From NCBI RefSeq assembly GCF_026107415.2, contig NZ_JAPCHX010000009.1, forward strand, positions 1-64,000: a stretch of 64,000 bases of DNA, written 5' to 3'. Numbering within the stretch: the stretch's first letter is position 1; every line of letters begins with the position of its first letter. Shown here piece after piece: positions 33,059-41,168 of the stretch. The stretch comes from Microbacterium sp. MPKO10 (GTDB taxonomy: Bacteria; Actinomycetota; Actinomycetes; Actinomycetales; Microbacteriaceae). Under the pieces are notes generated by a model. The model was not told where the DNA came from and ran no database searches. It saw only the letters and a program-made list of their open reading frames with translations. Made by a program: the position numbers and the translations under genes.

Positions 33059-34491
33059 GCATCGTCGTCATCGGAGCCGGCCCGGCCGGACTCGCGGCGG
33101 CCCGCTCGGCACTGCGCGCGGGAGCCGACGTGACGCTTTTGGACTCCTCCGACCAGCTCGGCGGGCAGTTCTGGCGACACCTCCCCGAGACATCGCGGGC
33201 CGCGAAGCAGCACGTGCTGCACCACAAGTGGAGCACGTTCGAGGCTCTCGCGAGCGAGATCACGCAGCATCCGCGGTGCACGATCGTCACGAGCGCCCAG
33301 GTCTGGCTCCTCGAGCAGCGCGACCAGGGCACGCCTCGCGTGCACGCTCACGTCGGCCCGGTCGACTCCGGCGGCCGAGAATCGCTGACGCTCGAGCCGG
33401 ATGCCCTCATTCTTGCGACCGGAGCTCACGACCGGACGCTGCCGTTTTCCGGTTGGACGCTGCCCGGCGTGTACACGGCGGGTGCGGCCCAGGCCATCGC
33501 GAAGTCAGAGCGCATCGCTCTCGGATCTCGCGTCGTCGTGGCGGGAGCCGGCCCGTTCCTGCTGCCCGTCGCACAGTCGCTTGCGCTCACCGGTGCCCGC
33601 GTGCGCGGGGTTTACGAGGCGACGACCCTGCCGGCGCTCGCGCGCGGCTGGGGTGCAAAACCGTGGAAGCTCGGCGCCGCCGTGGGCAAGATGCCTGAGC
33701 TCGCCGGCTACGTCGCGAGCCACGTGCGTCACAGCATCCCGTATCTCACCGGTCGCGCCGTCGTCGAAGCGCACGGCACCGATCGCGTTGAGGCCGTCAC
33801 GATTGCACGCGTGGATGAGAACTGGGCACCGATCGCGGGATCCGAGACGAAGATCGAGGCGGATGCTGTCTGCGTCAGCCACGGCTTCACACCGCGCCTC
33901 GAGCTGGCGATCGCCGCGGGCTGCTCCATCGGACCCGACCGGTTCGTCGAGGTGGACGCACGGCAGCGGACCAGCACCCGCGGCGTGTACGCGGTCGGCG
34001 AGCTCACCGGAATCGCCGGTGCCGACGCCGCTCTCGCCGAGGGGGAAATCGCGGGGCACTTTGCCGCACGAGGGCCGCGATCCGCAGCCGTCTCGCGCGC
34101 GGCGCGGTCCCGCGACCGGTTCGTCGACTTCGGTGTGCGCCTGGATGCTGTGCACGCACCGCGCCGCGGCTGGACGCACTGGCTGCGCGATGACACCGTT
34201 GTGTGCCGATGCGAAGAGGTGACACGCGGCGAGCTTGACAGCATCCGTTCGCAGACTGCGTCATGCGGACTTCGCTCTCTCAAACTCTCGACACGCGCAG
34301 GTCTCGGCATCTGCCAGGGCCGCATCTGCGGGCGCAGCGTCGAGGAGCTGCTCGGCGACAACTTCGCCGACGGAGTCCCCACCGACCGCAGACCCATCGT
34401 CTCCCCGGTGCGCATCGGCGATCTTGCGGGGCAGGCACTGGGCGGGTCCCAGCCCGATGAGAGATCGCCCGAGGAGCCGCCACCGCAGTAA
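33055..34491 (+). CDS. NAD(P)/FAD oxidoreductase subunit with BFD-like [2Fe-2S] domain
   Basis: 478 residues. Two Rossmann motifs (VVIGAGPAGLAAARSA at the N-terminus and VVVAGAGPFLLPVAQSL mid-chain), a conserved ATGAHDRTLPFSGWTLPGV segment, and a C-terminal BFD/Fer2-type domain with CRCEE and GICQGRICG cysteines. Matches the large subunit of multi-component D-amino acid or hydroxyproline dehydrogenases. It probably exchanges electrons between the DadA-like subunit and an acceptor. Last of the three overlapping dehydrogenase genes; 115 bp separate it from the deaminase gene. Confidence 0.9.
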   Translation: MSIVVIGAGPAGLAAARSALRAGADVTLLDSSDQLGGQFWRHLPETSRAAKQHVLHHKWSTFEALASEITQHPRCTIVTSAQVWLLEQRDQGTPRVHAHVGPVDSGGRESLTLEPDALILATGAHDRTLPFSGWTLPGVYTAGAAQAIAKSERIALGSRVVVAGAGPFLLPVAQSLALTGARVRGVYEATTLPALARGWGAKPWKLGAAVGKMPELAGYVASHVRHSIPYLTGRAVVEAHGTDRVEAVTIARVDENWAPIAGSETKIEADAVCVSHGFTPRLELAIAAGCSIGPDRFVEVDARQRTSTRGVYAVGELTGIAGADAALAEGEIAGHFAARGPRSAAVSRAARSRDRFVDFGVRLDAVHAPRRGWTHWLRDDTVVCRCEEVTRGELDSIRSQTASCGLRSLKLSTRAGLGICQGRICGRSVEELLGDNFADGVPTDRRPIVSPVRIGDLAGQALGGSQPDERSPEEPPPQ

Positions 34492-34606
34492 CAGCCTCGA
34501 CGCAGCGCGGCGCAGCGCGAGCACGACACGCTCGACCGCGCCGACACCCGCGTCGCCGATATCGCAGCACAAATCTTCACCCCAGAAACACTGAAAGGTA
34601 ATCTCA

Positions 34607-35521
34607 ATGAGTAAGAAGTTTGACCTCGGAGGAGTTGTCGTCGCCACAACCCTTCCGTTCAAGGATGACGCGAACGCGCCAGCGGGTCTGGCCGTGGACT
34701 ACGACAAGTTCGCTGAGCACTGCAACTTTCTGATCGAAAACGGATGCCGCGGCGTCGGCCCCAACGGCTCGCTCGGCGAGTACTCGTCGCTCACCGATGA
34801 CGAGCGTCGCAAGGTGATCCAGGTCGCGGTCGAAGCGGTCGGCGATCGCGGCATCGTCGTCGCCGGAGTGCACGGCGTGGGCTGGCACCAGGCTGTCCAG
34901 TGGGCCGAGTACGCGAAGGAAGACGGTGCCGACGGCGTACTGTGCCTGCCCCCGACGATCTACCGCGCCAACCGCCGCGAGGTTATCGAGCACTACACCA
35001 AGGTCAACGAGGTGGGCTTGCCGATGATGCTTTACAACAACCCCTTCGACACGAAGGTCGACCTCACGCCCGACATCATCGCCGAGCTGTCGCAGCTCGA
35101 GAACGTCGTTGCCGTCAAGGAGTTTTCGACAGACATTCGCCGGGTCATGGACATTCAGGATGCCTGTGACATCGACGTCGTCGCCGGGGCAGACGACCTG
35201 CTGTTCGAGTCGCTCGTCGCGGGTGCGGTCGGCTGGTTCGCTGGCTACCCGAACGCGTTCCCGAAGGAAGCAGTCGAGATCGTCAGTCTCACGCACGAGG
35301 GCAAGATCGACGAGGCTCGTGACCTGTACCGCGAACTGCGGCCCGTGTTCTGGTGGGACTCAGAGACCGAGTTCGTTCAGGCGATCAAGCTGTCGCAGGA
35401 CGTCGCGGGCAACACATTCGGGGGCAAGACGCGCCCGCCGCGCGGTCCGCTGACACCCGAGCAGGTCGAGGGCGTCACGCGCGACACCAAGCGCGCCCTG
35501 GACTACATCGCGAGCCGCTAA
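34607..35521 (+). CDS. DapA-family 1-pyrroline-4-hydroxy-2-carboxylate deaminase
   Basis: 304 residues, a class I aldolase barrel. The Schiff-base lysine is in VVAVKEFSTD, the catalytic tyrosine in MMLYNNPFD, and the carboxylate-binding motif reads PNGSLGEYSSL instead of the GTTGE of true dihydrodipicolinate synthase, which argues against lysine synthesis. Between the dehydrogenase genes and the hydroxyproline epimerase it fits the deaminase that turns 1-pyrroline-4-hydroxy-2-carboxylate into 2-oxoglutarate semialdehyde plus ammonia. GAAAGG precedes the ATG. Confidence 0.88.
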   Translation: MSKKFDLGGVVVATTLPFKDDANAPAGLAVDYDKFAEHCNFLIENGCRGVGPNGSLGEYSSLTDDERRKVIQVAVEAVGDRGIVVAGVHGVGWHQAVQWAEYAKEDGADGVLCLPPTIYRANRREVIEHYTKVNEVGLPMMLYNNPFDTKVDLTPDIIAELSQLENVVAVKEFSTDIRRVMDIQDACDIDVVAGADDLLFESLVAGAVGWFAGYPNAFPKEAVEIVSLTHEGKIDEARDLYRELRPVFWWDSETEFVQAIKLSQDVAGNTFGGKTRPPRGPLTPEQVEGVTRDTKRALDYIASR

Positions 35522-35530
35522 GGTCGGCAT

Positions 35531-36532
35531 ATGAGATCTCGCCGAGTCCTGACAGCAGTCGACTCGCACACCGAGGGGATGCCGACGCGCGTCGTGACCG
35601 GCGGCGTCGGCGTCATCCCCGGTGCAACCATGAACGACAAGCGGCTGCACTTCATGGAGCACATGGATGACATCCGTGAGTTCCTCATGAACGAGCCGCG
35701 TGGTCACGCTGCGATGAGCGGCTCGATTCTGCAGCCGCCGACGCGTGACGACTGCGACTGGGGTGTCGTCTACATCGAGGTCTCCGGCTGCCTGCCCATG
35801 TGCGGGCACGGCACGATCGGCACGGCGACCGTGCTCGTCGAGACGGGCATGGTCGAGGTTGTCGAGCCGGTCACGACAATCCGCCTCGACACCCCAGCCG
35901 GCCTCGTGATCGCGCGTGTCGCGGTGACGGACGGTCACGCCGACGCGGTGACGATCGAGAACGTGCCGAGCTTCGTCGATCGACTGGATGCTGTCATCAG
36001 CGTGCCCGGCCTCGGCGACGTTCCGTATTCGCTGGCGTTCGGCGGTAACTATTACGCCATGGTGAACCTCGACGACGTCGGTCTGCCGTTCGACCGTGCG
36101 CGCCAGCAGGAGATCCTCGACGCCGGCCTGAAGATCATGGATGCGATCAACGAGCAGGCTGCTCCGCAGCATCCATTCATCACCGGCCTCGATCACTGCC
36201 ACCACGTCGAGTTCATCGCGCCCGGCTCTGACGCCTCGCACTCGCGGCACGCGATGGCGATTCACCCCGGCTGGTTCGACCGCTCACCCTGTGGCACGGG
36301 CACATCGGCGCGTATGGCCGAGCTGTGGGCGCGCAGCGAGCTCGCACTTGACACCGACTTCGTCAACGAGTCGTTTATCGGCAGCCGCTTCACGGGGCGG
36401 CTCGTCGCCGAAACCGATGTCGCGGGAGTTCCCGCCGTCATCCCGACAATCACGGGTCGGGCCTGGGTCACGGGCATGGGGCAGTACATGCTTGACCCCG
36501 CCGATCCTTTCCCCACCGGATTCGTCTTCTAG
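35531..36532 (+). CDS. 4-hydroxyproline 2-epimerase (proline racemase family)
   Basis: 333 residues. Catalytic cysteines C91 in PMCGHGTIG and C254 in DRSPCGTGTSAR, the acid/base pair of proline racemase and hydroxyproline epimerase. It converts trans-4-hydroxy-L-proline to cis-4-hydroxy-D-proline, the first step of the route encoded around it. Ten bp after the deaminase and 11 bp before the dehydrogenase gene. It is distinct from the paralog at 10821-11855, with a different N-terminal pattern (DSHTEGMPTRVV versus DFHTAGEPFRIV). Free proline racemase activity cannot be excluded. Confidence 0.9.
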   Translation: MRSRRVLTAVDSHTEGMPTRVVTGGVGVIPGATMNDKRLHFMEHMDDIREFLMNEPRGHAAMSGSILQPPTRDDCDWGVVYIEVSGCLPMCGHGTIGTATVLVETGMVEVVEPVTTIRLDTPAGLVIARVAVTDGHADAVTIENVPSFVDRLDAVISVPGLGDVPYSLAFGGNYYAMVNLDDVGLPFDRARQQEILDAGLKIMDAINEQAAPQHPFITGLDHCHHVEFIAPGSDASHSRHAMAIHPGWFDRSPCGTGTSARMAELWARSELALDTDFVNESFIGSRFTGRLVAETDVAGVPAVIPTITGRAWVTGMGQYMLDPADPFPTGFVF

Positions 36533-36543
36533 GAGGCACATTT

Positions 36544-38052
36544 ATGAGCACCGACAACACAGCAACGACACCCACTGTCGATCAGATCGCACAGAACGCG
36601 GATGCTGCATTTCGGGCACTTCAGGGCATCGAGCCTGCCGTTCGTGCCCGTGCGATTGTGGCCGCGGCTGACGCGCTCGAGGCGCATGCTGATGAGCTGG
36701 TGCCCGTCGGCATGGCCGAGACGGGGCTTGCTGAGGGTCGGTTGCGGGGCGAGCTGAAGCGCACGGCTGTGCAGCTGCGCGTGTTTGCCGACACGGTTGT
36801 CGATGGTTCGTATCTCGATGTGCGTATCGATGCTGCTGATCCGGAGTTCGCTTTGGGGCCGCGGCCGGATATCCGCCGCTACCTTCAGGCTGTTGGTCCG
36901 GTGCTGAACTTTGCGGCGAGCAACTTCCCGTTCGCGTTCTCCGTGGCCGGCGGTGACACGGCCGCTGCGCTGGCGTCTGGCTGCTCGCTCGTGGTGAAGA
37001 CGCACTCGGGGCACCCGGAGCTGTCGGCGCTGACCGCCGGGGTCATCGTCGATGCTCTCGAGGGGGCCGGTCTGCCGAAGAACGTGTTCCAGACGATCTC
37101 TGGGCAGCAGCGTGGCGTTGACCTTCTGAAGCATCCGCTGATTGCCGCGGGATCGTTCACCGGGTCGACAAAGATCGGGCGGATGCTGGCGGACATCGCT
37201 GCAGCCAGGCCGAAGCCGATTCCCTTCTACGGTGAGCTCGGCAGCGTTAACCCGGTGTTCGTCACCGAGCAGGCGTTGTCCGAACGTGCTGGTGAGATCG
37301 CCGCGGGTCTTGTGACGAGCGTCGGTGGGTCGGCGGGGCAGCTGTGCACGAAGCCCGGATTCGTGTTTGTTCCCGATGCGGCGCCGCTTGAGCAGGGCAT
37401 CGCGGATGCAGCATCCGGTTCTGTTCCTCATCGCATGCTGAACGAGCGTATGGCCGACGGTTTCGCCGAGCGCCGCGACACGATCCTCGCCACCGACGGT
37501 GTGCGCGCGATCGTTGAGGGCACTGTTGAGCGCGATGCTGACGGGCAGGGCTGGGTCACGCCGACCGTTGTCGTGACCGACACGGCGACGTTGGCTGCGC
37601 AGCGCGATCGTCTGCTTGACGAGAGCTTCGGGCCGCTCACCGTTCTGGTGCAGTATTCGGCGGGCGACGACCTGGGTGCGATTGCCGAGGAACTGTTCCC
37701 CGGCAACCTGACGGCCACCGTCCACCACGGCGAGGGCGAAGCGTCAGAGGCGCTGCGCCGGCTTGTGTCTGTGCTGTCAGAGGTGGCCGGCCGTGTGCTG
37801 TTCAACGGGTGGCCCACCGGCGTCGCTGTGACACCGGCGATGCAGCACGGCGGCCCGTGGCCCGCGACGACGAACGATTCGAACACATCGGTGGGCACTG
37901 CCGCGATCACGCGCTTCGTGCGCCCGGTCTCGTATCAGAACGCCCCGCAGGCGCTGCTGCCGGAGCCGCTTCAGGATGCCAACCCGTGGAACGTGCCGCA
38001 GCGGCACGCGCCCGCCGGAGAGTCGACGCACTGGGGTGACGCCGCCCGCTGA
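36544..38052 (+). CDS. 2-oxoglutarate semialdehyde (2,5-dioxovalerate) dehydrogenase
   Basis: 502 residues. An aldehyde dehydrogenase of the NADP-linked 2,5-dioxovalerate class: NFAASNFPFAFSVAGGDTAAALA, catalytic Cys in GGSAGQLCTKPGFVF, Glu in YGELGSVNPVF, and a C-terminal HGGPWPATTNDSNTSVG motif. It oxidises the last intermediate to 2-oxoglutarate, closing the hydroxyproline pathway. Codon use shifts slightly (more CTG/GTT, fewer CTC) from the genes before it. A hairpin follows 8 bp after the stop. Confidence 0.93.
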   Translation: MSTDNTATTPTVDQIAQNADAAFRALQGIEPAVRARAIVAAADALEAHADELVPVGMAETGLAEGRLRGELKRTAVQLRVFADTVVDGSYLDVRIDAADPEFALGPRPDIRRYLQAVGPVLNFAASNFPFAFSVAGGDTAAALASGCSLVVKTHSGHPELSALTAGVIVDALEGAGLPKNVFQTISGQQRGVDLLKHPLIAAGSFTGSTKIGRMLADIAAARPKPIPFYGELGSVNPVFVTEQALSERAGEIAAGLVTSVGGSAGQLCTKPGFVFVPDAAPLEQGIADAASGSVPHRMLNERMADGFAERRDTILATDGVRAIVEGTVERDADGQGWVTPTVVVTDTATLAAQRDRLLDESFGPLTVLVQYSAGDDLGAIAEELFPGNLTATVHHGEGEASEALRRLVSVLSEVAGRVLFNGWPTGVAVTPAMQHGGPWPATTNDSNTSVGTAAITRFVRPVSYQNAPQALLPEPLQDANPWNVPQRHAPAGESTHWGDAAR

Positions 38053-38059
38053 TCTCGGG

Positions 38060-38077
38060 CACGCCAGTGCTGGCGTG
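38060..38077 (+). terminator. Hairpin after the hydroxyproline operon
   Basis: CACGCCAG-TG-CTGGCGTG, a perfect 8-bp stem 8 bp past the aldehyde dehydrogenase stop. A second, longer hairpin from the repeat family lies immediately after. Confidence 0.65.
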
Positions 38078-38133
38078 AGGAGAATGTGCCGAGACGAGGG
38101 TCCGAAACCGATTTCCGATCCTCGTCTCGGCAC
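38077..38133. repeat. REP-like intergenic palindrome, second copy
   Basis: GAGGAGAATGTGC followed by CGAGACGAGG (38077-38099), the same adjacent words as at 14121-14139 but in swapped order. GTGCCGAGACGAGG (38086-38099) is perfectly inverted at 38120-38133. It may double as a bidirectional terminator between converging genes. Confidence 0.65.
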
Positions 38134-38196
38134 TTCTTCCTCTTCCCGGCATCCTCGGCCGAAAGGCTCCGCTATTGGCGGCAGCCAGCGAAGCCT

Positions 38197-38412
38197 CTAC
38201 CGGCGGCGGCCGGCGAGAAGGTACGCGAGCGGCCCAACGACGTCGATCAGCGAGATGAGGCGCCACGTGCGCTTGGATGCTGTCAGCTCACTCTCTCGAC
38301 TCTTCGCAATGTCAGCGTGCGCGGCGCCCGTCAACGCCAGTTGCACGATGATGAGCAGCACAATCGCCGTGCGTTTGCCACCGGAGAGTTCTTTCCACGT
38401 CGTTCTCGCCAT
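38197..38412 (-). CDS. Small membrane protein, PLDc_N-like
   Basis: 71 residues: WKELSGGKRTAIVLLIIVQLALT, a charged loop, LISLIDVVGPLAYLLAGRRR. Two membrane helices and the ending PLAYxLxGRRR match the short actinobacterial proteins carrying only the phospholipase D/cardiolipin synthase N-terminal membrane domain. No catalytic part. Function unknown. It faces the REP-like hairpins. Confidence 0.72.
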   Translation of the reverse strand: MARTTWKELSGGKRTAIVLLIIVQLALTGAAHADIAKSRESELTASKRTWRLISLIDVVGPLAYLLAGRRR

Positions 38413-38546
38413 GCCTCGAACCTACATCGAGCCACACCAAGATTCAGCAGTGAGGCGCCGCGACCTCTCTATGACGAGCGGGTCGTGGCGGAGACACTCG
38501 GGCGCGACCGCCCGTGCGGGCGACTTCGCACGGTGTACACGGCTCT

Positions 38547-39239
38547 CTAGAACGGCAGAACACCCTCGCGATCGATGACGGTTCCCGTCGGGCCGCTTCC
38601 CTCGCGCATCGCTAGGTCGACGATCGGGTCAGCGCCTTCCTGCACGGTGAAGGCACCACCGCCGTCGTTGAAATCTGTCTTCGTGTAGCCCGGGTCAACA
38701 GCGTTCACGCGCATCTCGGGCAGGGCCTTTGCGTACTGCACGGTGAGCATTGTGACGGCTGCCTTCGACGACTGGTACAGGGGCATCACGAGCTGAGACT
38801 CAAGGCGTTCCGGGTTGAGCACCGTGGCGAACGATCCCATTCCACTCGACACGTTGACGACTGTCGGAGTGCTGGAATCGCGCAGAACCGGTATGAACGC
38901 GCTCGTCATGCGCACCACTCCGACGACATTCGTCTCGTACACCTCCCGTGCGTCTGCGGCGGTGAGCTCGGTCGCGTCGGCGACCCTGCCGTGAATGCCT
39001 GCATTGTTGATGAGAACATCGAGACCACCCTCGCCGCTGATGGTTCTCGCCGCATCCGCTACCGACGTGTCGTCTGTCACGTCGAGCTGCACGAAGCGCC
39101 CTCCCAGCGCTGCCGCTGCAGTTCGACCTCGTTGCTCGTCGCGCGAGCCCATCCACACGGTGTGCCCTTCCTCGATGAGGCGGCGTGCAGTTTCGTAGCC
39201 GAGGCCTTTGTTCGCCCCGGTAATCAATGTCGTTGTCAT
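38547..39239 (-). CDS. Short-chain dehydrogenase/reductase
   Basis: 230 residues from ATG 39239. Classical SDR: TGANKGLGYETAR cofactor motif at residue 7, NNAGIH near 84, catalytic Ser in VVNVSSGMG and YxxxK as YQSSKAAV, then NAVDPGYTKTDF. An Asp in QLDVTD and Arg after the glycine motif leave NAD or NADP open. It resembles carbonyl-reductase-like YwfD/CBR1-type enzymes. The longer upstream frame would run into the divergent regulator gene and is rejected. Confidence 0.88.
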   Translation of the reverse strand: MTTTLITGANKGLGYETARRLIEEGHTVWMGSRDEQRGRTAAAALGGRFVQLDVTDDTSVADAARTISGEGGLDVLINNAGIHGRVADATELTAADAREVYETNVVGVVRMTSAFIPVLRDSSTPTVVNVSSGMGSFATVLNPERLESQLVMPLYQSSKAAVTMLTVQYAKALPEMRVNAVDPGYTKTDFNDGGGAFTVQEGADPIVDLAMREGSGPTGTVIDREGVLPF

Positions 39240-39283
39240 GCTTCGAGTCTTCGCGTTCGGCGCGGGTTTGTCGTGGCATCGCT

Positions 39284-39300
39284 TGGCAGGGGGACTGCCA
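39284..39300. promoter_or_regulatory. Candidate operator between SDR and XRE regulator
   Basis: TGGCAG-GGGGA-CTGCCA, a perfect 6-bp inverted repeat with 5-bp spacer in the 101-bp divergent promoter. MmyB-type regulators commonly control the divergent SDR gene, so it is a plausible site. Confidence 0.45.
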
Positions 39301-39340
39301 GTACCACCCAAATTGTCGCTCACACTGCAACACTTGGTGA

Positions 39341-40210
39341 ATGGATGCTTCGCATGGCGACCTCGCACCTCTGCTTCGTCTGTGGCGCGATCGGCTCTCA
39401 CCTGTCGACGTCGGTCTTCGAGCTGGAGACGGGCGACGTTCACCTGGACTGCGTCGCGAAGAGCTGTCGGCACTTGCCGGAGTGAGTGTTGACTACCTTG
39501 TGCGCTTAGAGCAGGGTCGTGCGCGCAGACCCTCTGAGCAGGTGGCTTCCTCTCTGGCACGGGCGCTGCAACTCACCGATGAAGAGCGCGACCACCTGTT
39601 CATTGTCGCCGGGCTCCTCCCGCCGTCACCTCGCGACGTACCTACGCATATTCCGCCAGGCGTGCAGCGCATGATAGCGCGCATGAGTGAGCTTCCAGTG
39701 CTTGTCTTCACGGCATCCTGGACCCTGATTTCGTGGACGCCGATCATGGCGACGCTGATTGGAGACCCGAACCTCAGCGATGATGGCAGCTGGAACCTGC
39801 TGCGACGTCACTTCTCAATTGACTCACGCGCTGTCGAAGACGCGCGCATCGTGTCGAGCCGCGGTGACGAGGCGTTCTCGCATTCGCTCGTTGCCGACCT
39901 GCGGCGCGTGCACGGGCGTTACCCTGATGACCGCGGGCTCACTGCTCTCATCGACGAGTTGCAGAGGTCGAGCGAGAGATTCCGCGAGCTGTGGATGAGT
40001 GGTGCGGTGGGGGAGCACCAGTCGGAGCGTAAGACGATTCGCCACCCGCTCGTTGAGGAGTTTGAGCTCGATTGCGACGTCTTCAGCGTCGCCGGGAGCG
40101 ACCTGCGCATCGTCGTGTACACGGTGGCAGCAGGGTCGGATGCCGCTGAGAAGCTCGATTTTCTGCGTGTCTCTGCGGTCTCTGCCCGCACTTCGGCGGG
40201 CCTGAGCTGA
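39341..40210 (+). CDS. XRE-family regulator with MmyB-like ligand domain
   Basis: 289 residues. An N-terminal lambda-repressor HTH (RREELSALAGVSVDYLVRLEQGRARRPS) and a C-terminal PAS-like MmyB domain (SWTLISWTPIMATLIGDP, LRRVHGRYPDDRGL, HPLVEEFELDCDVF) that in relatives binds a fatty acid-like ligand. Divergent from the SDR gene, a very common actinobacterial pair. ATG 39341 has only a weak ribosome site (GGTGA). Confidence 0.9.
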   Translation: MDASHGDLAPLLRLWRDRLSPVDVGLRAGDGRRSPGLRREELSALAGVSVDYLVRLEQGRARRPSEQVASSLARALQLTDEERDHLFIVAGLLPPSPRDVPTHIPPGVQRMIARMSELPVLVFTASWTLISWTPIMATLIGDPNLSDDGSWNLLRRHFSIDSRAVEDARIVSSRGDEAFSHSLVADLRRVHGRYPDDRGLTALIDELQRSSERFRELWMSGAVGEHQSERKTIRHPLVEEFELDCDVFSVAGSDLRIVVYTVAAGSDAAEKLDFLRVSAVSARTSAGLS

Positions 40211-40236
40211 TGACGAGGCTCTGACCTGTCGTCACG

Positions 40237-40253
40237 CGAGGCGTCGCGCCTCG
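40237..40253. terminator. Short hairpin between converging regulator genes
   Basis: CGAGGCG-TCG-CGCCTCG, a 7-bp perfect stem with further partial pairing (CAC/GTG) outside, in the 128-bp gap between the converging XRE and TetR genes. Confidence 0.5.
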
Positions 40254-40338
40254 TGAATGGGACTGAGTTTTGTCACGCGCGCGTCACTTCACAGAAACAC
40301 AGGTGGCCGCTCGTGCAACGAGATCGGCGGCGCGAACC

Positions 40339-41082
40339 TCACGTTCCGTCTGACGGCGCGTCTGCGTCGTCGATGGCGCGGTCGAGCCAGTCGACGAGCA
40401 GCCCGCGCTCGGCGTCGCTCAGGGCAGTGAGCTCAGGGGCAATCGCCCGAAAGGAGACGGCGGTTGCCCGATGGCTGCTGTCTGCTCTCTGCGGAGCGTC
40501 GATGAGAATCTCACGCAGCACGGAGTCGATCATCGCAGCCACCAGTGCGGGATCACGATCGTCTGGCGGCGTCGTCAGCAGCGTGAACGTGACGCCCGAC
40601 CCCGCGGAGCGGATGAGGTCGACAGCCCGCCGCTCGCTGACGCGCAGCCGCCCGGCCTCGGCCACGCGGTGCACCCGCGTCTGCAGAATCTCGAGCCCCG
40701 CCTGCGCGGCTGGCGACGCCGTGCCGCGCCCGGGAGCATTCACGAGCGAGAAGAGCACGGGGTTGCTGAGTCCGAACTCGATCTGCATCTCCCACCCCGC
40801 TCGCAGGTCGTCGACGGGGTCGATGTCGTGATCACGTGCGTCTGCGACGGCGGCTGATTTGGCGGCGACGAACTCGGCCATCACATGCTCGGCAACGGCA
40901 TCAAGCAGGCCGTCTTTGTCTCCGAAGAGCCGGTAGAGCGTCGGCGGCTGCACGCCGGCCTCAGCGGAGACGCGCCGTGTCGTCACGGCATCCGCACCCT
41001 TGTCATTCAGTAGACGCGCTGTCGCATCGATGATCGCCGCTCGTGCGTCTGCCTGGTCGGAGCCGTGCGCGATGTCATCCAC
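40339..41082 (-). CDS. TetR-family transcriptional regulator
   Basis: 247 residues from GTG 41082. N-terminal TetR HTH: RAAIIDATARLLNDKGADAVTTRRVSAEAG followed by TLYRLFGDKDGLLDAV. The C-terminal ligand domain is not characteristic. A TTG at 41112 would add ten residues but lies nearer the operator and has no better ribosome site. Divergent from the NmrA-like gene, with a perfect palindrome between them; probably its repressor. Confidence 0.85.
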   Translation of the reverse strand: MDDIAHGSDQADARAAIIDATARLLNDKGADAVTTRRVSAEAGVQPPTLYRLFGDKDGLLDAVAEHVMAEFVAAKSAAVADARDHDIDPVDDLRAGWEMQIEFGLSNPVLFSLVNAPGRGTASPAAQAGLEILQTRVHRVAEAGRLRVSERRAVDLIRSAGSGVTFTLLTTPPDDRDPALVAAMIDSVLREILIDAPQRADSSHRATAVSFRAIAPELTALSDAERGLLVDWLDRAIDDADAPSDGT

Positions 41083-41123
41083 GATCCGATGATATCGCGT
41101 TGTTGCTATCAATGATATTCCGG

Positions 41124-41145
41124 TGATAACGTTCTGACGTTATCA
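41124..41145. promoter_or_regulatory. TetR-type operator
   Basis: TGATAACGT-TCTG-ACGTTATCA, a perfect 9-bp inverted repeat with 4-bp spacer, midway between the divergent TetR and NmrA-like genes. Further AATGATAT/CGATATA half-sites flank it. Size and place are typical of TetR autoregulation. Confidence 0.75.
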
Positions 41146-41168
41146 ACGATATAGGTGAAGGAGTATCA

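Noticed and set aside
34607-35521. Lysine-pathway dihydrodipicolinate synthase
   Set aside because: The GTTGE motif is replaced by GSLGEY, and the gene sits inside the hydroxyproline operon.
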